Below, piece by piece: positions 5,227-9,733 of a stretch of DNA of 11,028 bases (position 1 is the first letter of the stretch; each line of letters opens with the position of its first letter). Origin of the DNA: a bacterium (GTDB taxonomy: Bacteria; Patescibacteriota; Minisyncoccia; UBA6257; 2-01-FULL-56-20). The notes beneath the pieces are model-generated. The model ran no database searches and was not told the origin of the DNA. It saw nothing but the letters and a program-made list of their open reading frames with translations. The position numbers were made by a program, and so were the translations under genes. The stretch spans positions 1 to 11,028 of the forward strand of contig JAKAGE010000024.1 in assembly GCA_021817655.1 (NCBI GenBank), read 5' to 3'.

Positions 5227-7941
5227 ATGCCCAATTTCCACCGTATCACCATAAAGGCGCAGGAAGCGCTGCAGAATGCGCAGGAGATCGCCGCAAAGAA
5301 GAACCACGGAGAGCTGAAGTCCATCCATCTGCTTGCCGCGCTCATCGAGGATGAGCAGTCGCTCGTGATCCCCGTGCTCGAGCGTTCCGGCGTCAACCTT
5401 GACCAGCTCGACGAGCAGATCGAGGTGGAGCTCGACCGCATCCCGCCCATCGTCTCGAGCGGGGCATTGGGGCAGCTTTATCTTTCGCAGGAATTGATGA
5501 AGGTGCTCGACCAGGCCGCGAAGATCGCCGCCCAGCAGAAGGACGAGTTCGTCTCCTGCGAGCACCTTTTGCTCGCGCTCCTCGATGTGGGCGGCGCCGC
5601 GAAGTCGCTGCTCGAGAAGTTCGGCGTGCGGCGCGAGACCGCGTTCCGGGTGCTGGCGCAGCTGCGCGGATCCGTGCGCGTCACCGACGAGACGCCGGAG
5701 AGCAAGTTCCAGGTGCTCGAAAAATACGCCATCAACCTGAGCGATAAGGCGAAGGCGGGCGAGCTCGATCCGGTCATCGGCCGGGAGGAGGAGCTGCGCC
5801 GTCTCATGCAGGTGCTTTCGCGCCGCACCAAGAACAATCCGTGCCTCATCGGCGAGCCGGGCGTCGGCAAGACCGCCATCGTGGAGGGGCTTGCCCAGCG
5901 CATCGCCTCGGGCGACGTGCCGGAACTGCTCAAAGGGAAACAGGTGCTCATGCTCGACCTCGGATCGCTCATCGCGGGCACGAAGTTCCGCGGCGAGTTC
6001 GAAGACCGGCTGAAGGCGTTCATGAAAGAGGTCAAGAACGCGGCGGGGCAGATCATCCTTTTCATCGACGAGATCCATACGATCGTGGGCGCCGGCGCCG
6101 CGGAAGGCGCCATCGACGCCTCGAATCTTCTGAAGCCGGCGCTCGCGCGCGGGGAGCTGCATGCGATCGGCGCGACGACCATCCGCGAATACCAGAAATA
6201 TATAGAGAAGGACCCGGCGCTCGAGCGGCGCTTCCAGCCGATCATGGTGGAGGAGCCGACGATCGATGATTCGATCGCGATCCTGCGCGGATTGAAGGAG
6301 AAATACGAGATCCATCATGGCATGCGCATCAGTGACGAGGCGATCGTCGAGGCAGTGAACCTCTCCGCCCGCTATATCACCGACCGGTTCCTGCCGGACA
6401 AGGCCGTGGACCTCATGGACGAGGCCGCCGCCGCGCGCCGCCTGGAGTCGGAATCGCTGCCGAAGGAGATCGATAAGATCCGCCGCGAGATCACGCGCCT
6501 CGAAGTGGAAAAACAGGCCCTTTCGCAGGAAAGCCAGAAGACGGCCACGGCGGCGCGCCTCAAGGAGATCGACAAGCGGCTCGCGGCGCTCAAGGATCAG
6601 AACGACGAGCTTTCGAGCAAATGGCATTCGGAGAAGATCAAATTCGAGACGCTCCACCAGCTTCGGCAGAAGGTGGACAATCTCAAGCGGGAAGCGGAGG
6701 TCGCGGAGCGGGACGGCAATCTTGAGCGCGTGGCCCAGATCATGTACGGCGAGCTGCCGGCCGCCGAGAAGGATTTTCAGATGTTCGAAAAGAAGAATTT
6801 CGGCGGGCCGGCCGGCGCGAACGGCGCGGGCGTCCCCGGAAACGGCCAGAAAGCGAAGCGCGGGAGGGGCTCCGCGGCGGCCGGCGCGGGATCAGTCCCG
6901 CAGCATGACCGGTTCCTCAAGGAATCGGTGGATAAGGAGGATGTTGCCGCCGTCGTTTCCGTCTGGACGGGCATTCCGCTCAAGCGCATGCTCGAGACGG
7001 ACGCCGACAAGCTGATCCGGATCGAGGACGTGCTCCGCGAGCGCGTGATAGGGCAGGAGGAGGCGATCGTCTCCGTCGCGTCGGCGTTGCGCCGCTCGCG
7101 GGCGGGGCTTTCGGACGAGAACCGGCCGATCGGGTCGTTCATGTTCCTCGGGCCGACGGGCGTCGGCAAAACCGAGCTTGCCCGTTCGCTCGCCGAATTC
7201 ATGTTCAATGACGAAAAGGCGCTCGTGCGGGTGGATATGTCCGAATACATGGAGCGGCACGCCGTCTCCCGCCTTATCGGCTCGCCCCCGGGTTACGTCG
7301 GCCACGAGGAGGGCGGCCAGCTCACGGAGACCGTCCGCCATCGGCCGTACAGCCTGATCCTCTTCGATGAGATCGAAAAGGCGCATCCCGAGGTGTTCAA
7401 CCTGCTCCTGCAGGTGCTCGACAACGGCCGGCTCACCGACAGCAAGGGCAAGACCGTCAATTTCAAGAACACCATCATCATCATGACGTCGAACATCGGG
7501 AGCGAGCACCTCAAGGCAATGTCCCGCATCGGGTTCAGCGCCGAAAGCGCTCAGGCATCGCTCGAGGAAGGGGATTACCGCGGCAAGGTGACGGAGGCGC
7601 TCCGCGGCAGCTTCCGCCCGGAGTTCCTGAACCGCATCGACGACGTGATCATCTTCAACCCGCTTCGCAGGCACGATATCGAGAAGATCGTGGACATCCA
7701 GATCCGGGCCATCGAGAAGCGGCTTGCCGGGCGCAATATCGCCATCCAGGTGGAGCCGGCGGCGCGCGCCTATCTTGCAAAGGAAGGCTTCAGCGCGGAG
7801 TTCGGCGCCCGTCCCTTGAAGCGATTGATGCAGAAGGTTATCCTTGATAAGTTGGCGGATAAGATCATCCGCGGCGAATTCAAGGATGGAGGAAAGGTTA
7901 AGGTCAATTTCAAGGCGGATCAGCTGGTCTTCACTTCTTAA
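5227..7941 (+). CDS. clpB: ATP-dependent protein disaggregase ClpB (Hsp104/ClpB class, two AAA+ domains)
   Basis: 904 residues. ClpB threads aggregated proteins through a hexameric cytoplasmic ring, normally with DnaK/DnaJ/GrpE. Domains in order: Clp N-domain repeats (1 to about 150); AAA1 with Walker A GEPGVGKT (209-216), Walker B LFIDE (D281, E282) and arginine fingers R334/R335 in ALERRF; the middle coiled-coil domain (about 400-523), which separates ClpB from ClpA; AAA2 with Walker A GPTGVGKT (642-649), Walker B LFDE (D714, E715), RPEFLNRID arginine finger and GARPLKR sensor 2. All catalytic residues appear intact. Most ClpB are near 860 residues; the excess is largely a Gly/Ala/Lys/Arg-rich linker (about 524-562, including GQKAKRGRGSAAAGAG) between the middle domain and AAA2. 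No ClpP-binding loop was recognised, consistent with disaggregation rather than degradation. The 3' end overlaps the next gene by 56 bases. Confidence 0.96.
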   Translation: MPNFHRITIKAQEALQNAQEIAAKKNHGELKSIHLLAALIEDEQSLVIPVLERSGVNLDQLDEQIEVELDRIPPIVSSGALGQLYLSQELMKVLDQAAKIAAQQKDEFVSCEHLLLALLDVGGAAKSLLEKFGVRRETAFRVLAQLRGSVRVTDETPESKFQVLEKYAINLSDKAKAGELDPVIGREEELRRLMQVLSRRTKNNPCLIGEPGVGKTAIVEGLAQRIASGDVPELLKGKQVLMLDLGSLIAGTKFRGEFEDRLKAFMKEVKNAAGQIILFIDEIHTIVGAGAAEGAIDASNLLKPALARGELHAIGATTIREYQKYIEKDPALERRFQPIMVEEPTIDDSIAILRGLKEKYEIHHGMRISDEAIVEAVNLSARYITDRFLPDKAVDLMDEAAAARRLESESLPKEIDKIRREITRLEVEKQALSQESQKTATAARLKEIDKRLAALKDQNDELSSKWHSEKIKFETLHQLRQKVDNLKREAEVAERDGNLERVAQIMYGELPAAEKDFQMFEKKNFGGPAGANGAGVPGNGQKAKRGRGSAAAGAGSVPQHDRFLKESVDKEDVAAVVSVWTGIPLKRMLETDADKLIRIEDVLRERVIGQEEAIVSVASALRRSRAGLSDENRPIGSFMFLGPTGVGKTELARSLAEFMFNDEKALVRVDMSEYMERHAVSRLIGSPPGYVGHEEGGQLTETVRHRPYSLILFDEIEKAHPEVFNLLLQVLDNGRLTDSKGKTVNFKNTIIIMTSNIGSEHLKAMSRIGFSAESAQASLEEGDYRGKVTEALRGSFRPEFLNRIDDVIIFNPLRRHDIEKIVDIQIRAIEKRLAGRNIAIQVEPAARAYLAKEGFSAEFGARPLKRLMQKVILDKLADKIIRGEFKDGGKVKVNFKADQLVFTS

Positions 7942-8593
7942 GGCCGTCGTTTTCGCCGCCGCGTGGTGGATAGCCCCGTACTGGCTTTTTCTCATCGCCG
8001 CGCTCTATCTGTATTATGTCCCCATGGCGGGCGCCGGAAAGGTCTCGGCGCCCTTTTGGGTCTTGATGCTCATTGCCTTCGTCGAGCCGCAGGGCTGGCT
8101 CTTTGCCTTCGTCCTTGCCGCCGTCTTCTACTTCATCCTTCTCATCAAGGACCTTATCATCATCGACCGGCGGACGGCGTATGAAGTGCTGGTGTTCGTG
8201 CTCTCGTATCTTTTAATGCGCGACTTCTTCCTCAATCTGGGAGGCCAGGGATTCGGAGGATGGGCGCTCTTTGGCGCCATGGGCGTCGCGTTCGTCCTTA
8301 CCGCCGCCTTCATGAGCTTCGTCGGAAATTTTTCTTCCGTGGCGCGCCCGTTGCGGCGCGTGATCGGGTGGGCCATGTTCGTTCTTCTTTCGCAGCTCAT
8401 CATCGTCACGCTGTTCCTCCCGCTCGGCTTTTCGTATCAGGCGGCGATCGCATTCCTCATCGCGACCGCGCTCATGAGCATCGTCTCCCAGCACGCCTTC
8501 GGCGAGCTGACCCGCACGAAGACCCTTGCCACTTCGGTGGTCGTTTTCGCATTCCTCACGATCGTCCTTGCGTCGGCCGCGTGGACCTTGTAA
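7886..8593 (+). CDS. Polytopic membrane protein of unknown function
   Basis: About 235 residues if started at ATG 7886. I do not recognise a family. The N-terminus is basic (MEERLRSISRR), followed by some seven or eight hydrophobic segments, for example VVFAAAWWIAPYWLFLIAAL, FAFVLAAVFYFILLI, VLVFVLSYLL, LFGAMGVAFVLTAAF, MFVLLSQLIIVTLFLPLG and SVVVFAFLTIVLASA. There are short charged loops (KDLIIIDRRTAYE; GELTRTK) and no cysteine or metal motif. The frame is open back to a TTG at 7844, but ATG 7886 gives a sensible positive-inside start. The only in-frame ATG after the clpB stop (8024) would remove the first membrane segment. The 56-base overlap with clpB implies co-transcription and possibly translational coupling. 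Its stop is three bases upstream of the regulator's repeat array. Confidence 0.68.
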   Translation: MEERLRSISRRISWSSLLKAVVFAAAWWIAPYWLFLIAALYLYYVPMAGAGKVSAPFWVLMLIAFVEPQGWLFAFVLAAVFYFILLIKDLIIIDRRTAYEVLVFVLSYLLMRDFFLNLGGQGFGGWALFGAMGVAFVLTAAFMSFVGNFSSVARPLRRVIGWAMFVLLSQLIIVTLFLPLGFSYQAAIAFLIATALMSIVSQHAFGELTRTKTLATSVVVFAFLTIVLASAAWTL

Positions 8594-8616
8594 TTGCCGG
8601 ATTGCCGGATTATAAT
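8588..8616 (+). promoter_or_regulatory. Promoter of the regulator gene with two octamer repeats as its spacer
   Basis: TTGTAA (8588-8593, overlapping the stop of the membrane-protein gene), a 17-base spacer, and a perfect TATAAT (8611-8616). Seven bases on is 8623, next to the ATG at 8625, so the mRNA is predicted leaderless. The spacer is two direct copies of TTGCCGGA (8594-8601, 8602-8609) plus one T. The -10 lies in the palindrome GGATTATAATCC (8607-8618), followed by CGGCA, giving an inverted copy with one extra C. A protein binding this octamer would occlude the promoter. Confidence 0.75.
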
Positions 8617-9196
8617 CCCGGCATATGAAGGAATCCGGCAAAGAGCGTTTTATCCTCACGAAATCGTACGAGATCGCCTACGCGCTGTTCCGCCTTGCGG
8701 CGCCCCTCAAGGAGGCCGACTTCGGCGAGCGGCTCCGTGCCGCAGGCGCGGAACTTCTTTCCGCTGCGGCCGCCGAGAATTATGGCGCCGCGGTGCCGGC
8801 CATCCACGTGATGGAGAGCCTCGTCAAGTTCGCGGGGGATGCAAACCTTGTGAGCGTCCGGAACGCGGATCTTGTCCTCCGGGAGATCTATGCGCTCGAC
8901 GCCGCCATCGCCGAACGCCGCACTGCGGCAACGACGGACGAGGTGGATGTTTCCGAGATATTTTCCGCGCCGAAGATCGCGGCGCCGAAGACCGCCGAAT
9001 CCGGCAATCCGGCAATGGATGATCCGGCAACCGCCGAATCCGGCAATCCGGCAATTGCCGGATTCTATCCCGAGCCCGCGGCGGAGCGCTCGTTCGGCGA
9101 ACAAATAGAGCCTTCGGTCCGCCAATCGGCGATCCTGGACCGGATCCGGCAATCCGGCAATTGCCGGATGAAGGATATTCAGGACCTGTTGCCGGA
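8594..9196. repeat. Cluster of 13 copies of the octamer TCCGGCAA/TTGCCGGA
   Basis: Exact TCCGGCAA starts at 8634, 9000, 9008, 9023, 9039, 9047, 9145 and 9153; its complement TTGCCGGA starts at 8594, 8602, 9055, 9161 and 9189. Two blocks, 9039-9062 and 9145-9168, are identical over 24 bp: two direct copies plus one inverted, the last two forming the 16-bp palindrome TCCGGCAATTGCCGGA. Chance predicts about 0.02 copies in 600 bases. Copies fall in all three reading frames of the gene, so selection or spread acts on DNA rather than protein. Reading by eye I found no exact copy elsewhere in the window. Confidence 0.9.
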
Positions 9197-9308
9197 TACG
9201 AGCGAGCGGACGATCCGCTACGATCTCCAGACCCTCCTCGAACAGAACCTGATCGAACGTGTCGGGACTGCCGGACCGTCGGTGTTCTATCGGGCGGTCG
9301 CCAGGTAA
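8625..9308 (+). CDS. Helical-bundle plus winged-helix (DeoR-like) transcriptional regulator
   Basis: 227 residues. The N-terminal part (about 8-98; TKSYEIAYALFRLA, then ERLRAAGAELLSAAAAENY and further amphipathic helices) resembles the four-helix-bundle S23/Avd-like family. A low-complexity linker follows (about 100-163) containing a duplicated TAESGNPA, with a 39-bp offset between copies at 8991 and 9030. The C-terminus is a winged helix: RQSAILDRIRQ (helix 1, 166-176), MKDIQDLLPD (helix 2), SERTIRYDLQTLLEQ (recognition helix, 193 onward), then IERVG and a short wing. SERTIRYDL is the DeoR-type recognition signature. Predicted role: DNA-binding regulator whose bundle may oligomerise or bind a ligand; no regulon can be assigned. 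TCCGGCAA octamers occupy the promoter spacer and coding sequence, suggesting autoregulation. The repeats encode the linker and the loop between helices 1 and 2 (QSGNCR), an odd place for an insertion. The start is set by the leaderless promoter. Confidence 0.75.
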   Translation: MKESGKERFILTKSYEIAYALFRLAAPLKEADFGERLRAAGAELLSAAAAENYGAAVPAIHVMESLVKFAGDANLVSVRNADLVLREIYALDAAIAERRTAATTDEVDVSEIFSAPKIAAPKTAESGNPAMDDPATAESGNPAIAGFYPEPAAERSFGEQIEPSVRQSAILDRIRQSGNCRMKDIQDLLPDTSERTIRYDLQTLLEQNLIERVGTAGPSVFYRAVAR

Positions 9309-9312
9309 CTTT

Positions 9313-9352
9313 TCCGGCGCCGGACCGTTGTACTTTGTGCTCTCCGCAACGG
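9313..9352 (+). terminator. Candidate weak terminator after the regulator gene
   Basis: Directly after the stop (9306-9308) lies the perfect 12-bp palindrome TCCGGCGCCGGA (9313-9324), a variant of the octamer palindrome. CCGTTG (9325-9330) and CAACGG (9347-9352) then form a 6-bp stem followed by AATGTTTTC. The T-run is short and the loop is long (16 bases), so termination here would be inefficient. Confidence 0.3.
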
Positions 9353-9397
9353 AATGTTTTCAAGAGGTTTTGCACACCGTTTCGGAGGAGCGCTCGG

Positions 9398-9403
9398 TAT
9401 AAT
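9398..9403 (+). promoter_or_regulatory. Perfect TATAAT -10 for the structured RNA/leader
   Basis: TATAAT at 9398-9403 predicts a transcription start near 9410. No convincing -35 lies at the 17-base position (CACCGT) and there is no TGn extension, so strength is uncertain. A terminator follows about 85-105 bases downstream, which defines a short transcription unit or an attenuated leader. Confidence 0.45.
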
Positions 9404-9409
9404 AAGTAC

Positions 9410-9517
9410 AGGTTCAGTGTGAGGCTGAGCCAGGGAGGAAATCGATCATGTGCGCTTGGGGTGTCCCGGTCGATTTTCTTGCAGCATTCAGCCTCGCTCG
9501 CAGCGAGTTTTTTTATT
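9410..9517 (+). ncRNA. Candidate structured small RNA or transcription attenuator, about 105 nt
   Basis: By eye the transcript folds into a rod: GAGGCUGA (9421-9428) pairs perfectly with UCAGCCUC (9488-9495), extendable by G9419-C9497, U9420-G9496 and G9429-U9487. Beyond an internal loop, 9435-9445 (ending AAAUCGA) pairs with 9470-9480 (starting UCGAUUU), 11 bp with two G-U pairs, extendable by U9446-G9469 and C9447-G9468. A small GGG/CCC stem closes the tip. The 3' strand of the outer stem overlaps the 5' arm of the terminator (9493-9498), so the two structures exclude each other, as in a riboswitch or attenuator. I do not recognise a known class: the SRP RNA core (tetraloop near an AGCAG asymmetric loop) is not matched and it is short for 6S RNA. 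It may be free-standing or may control the surface-protein gene at 9734. Confidence 0.45.
9493..9514 (+). terminator. Intrinsic (rho-independent) terminator
   Basis: CTCGCT (9493-9498), three-base loop CGC, AGCGAG (9502-9507), followed at once by seven T (9508-9514) and then ATT. This is the clearest intrinsic terminator in the window. No coding gene ends just in front of it, so it must end the regulator transcript far downstream of its stop, end a small RNA, or act as an attenuator. Confidence 0.8.
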
Positions 9518-9661
9518 AGCTATTGACCCCGTTTTCGTCACTCTCTTCTGTTTGATCGATCGCCGCTTTCCCTCACGAGGCGTTCGGTTGGGCGAACAGA
9601 GTGCAGTGCCGGAAACGGTCCTGACAAAAAAGTAAAAACGTGATTTGGTGCACGGCAAAGG

Positions 9662-9701
9662 TCGACGGCCGGATGTTCCCGTAACGGGATCATAGGGTCG
9701 A
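9662..9701 (+). other. Nested hairpin in the leader of the surface-protein gene
   Basis: TCGAC (9662-9666) can pair with GTCGA (9697-9701), enclosing a second hairpin in which ATG (9673-9675), a T-T mismatch and TCCCG (9677-9681) pair with CGGGA (9685-9689) and CAT (9691-9693) around the loop TAA. It lies 33-72 bases before the ATG. It could stabilise the message or regulate its translation; chance pairing is not excluded. Confidence 0.35.
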
Positions 9702-9733
9702 TACCAAAATTCAAAATCGAAATTACACAAAAA

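Larger units (their letters stand above)
9309..9733. other. Non-coding region with candidate structured RNA and long leader
   Basis: No credible gene lies in these 425 bases; the open frames are short and lack family resemblance. It holds the palindrome and weak stem after the regulator, a TATAAT (9398-9403), a structured segment ending in a strong intrinsic terminator (9410-9517), a -35-like TTGACC at 9523 without a good -10, a small stem GTTCG/CGAAC around 9587-9602, and a hairpin region at 9662-9701. The last 30 bases before the surface-protein ATG are A-rich, without a Shine-Dalgarno sequence or clear -10, unlike the leaderless genes of the window. Confidence 0.6.

Noticed and set aside
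5215..6657. 480-codon open frame on the minus strand opposite clpB
   Set aside because: It lies antisense to a ClpB sequence with complete motifs; long antisense frames are expected in GC-rich genes, and its translation (Arg/Leu/Glu/Ala-rich) shows no family motif.
6892..7995. 367-codon minus-strand frame opposite the ClpB AAA2 region
   Set aside because: It is antisense to AAA2 and its conserved motifs, and has no recognisable domain.
8594..9196. CRISPR array
   Set aside because: The repeats are only 8 bp (24 bp for the blocks), irregularly spaced, in both orientations, and embedded in a coding sequence with a promoter; no cas gene is present.
8625..9308. Diversity-generating retroelement (because of the Avd-like bundle)
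   Set aside because: No reverse transcriptase, template repeat or variable repeat was found; the bundle resemblance alone is not enough.
9410..9517. SRP (4.5S) RNA
   Set aside because: Size and terminator would fit, but the conserved apical tetraloop next to the AGCAG asymmetric loop is missing; the sequence GCAGCA at 9481-9486 faces the wrong partner and the apical arm is too long.
9523..9556. Promoter TTGACC with -10 near 9546-9556
   Set aside because: The -35 is good, but at 16-18 bases only TTCTGT-like sequence is found; TTTGAT at 9551 is too far, so I did not list it as a feature.
9450..9635. Small gene in the region before the surface protein
   Set aside because: This 61-codon frame runs through the intrinsic terminator, has no ribosome-binding or -10 signal at the right distance, and its translation has no coherent features.
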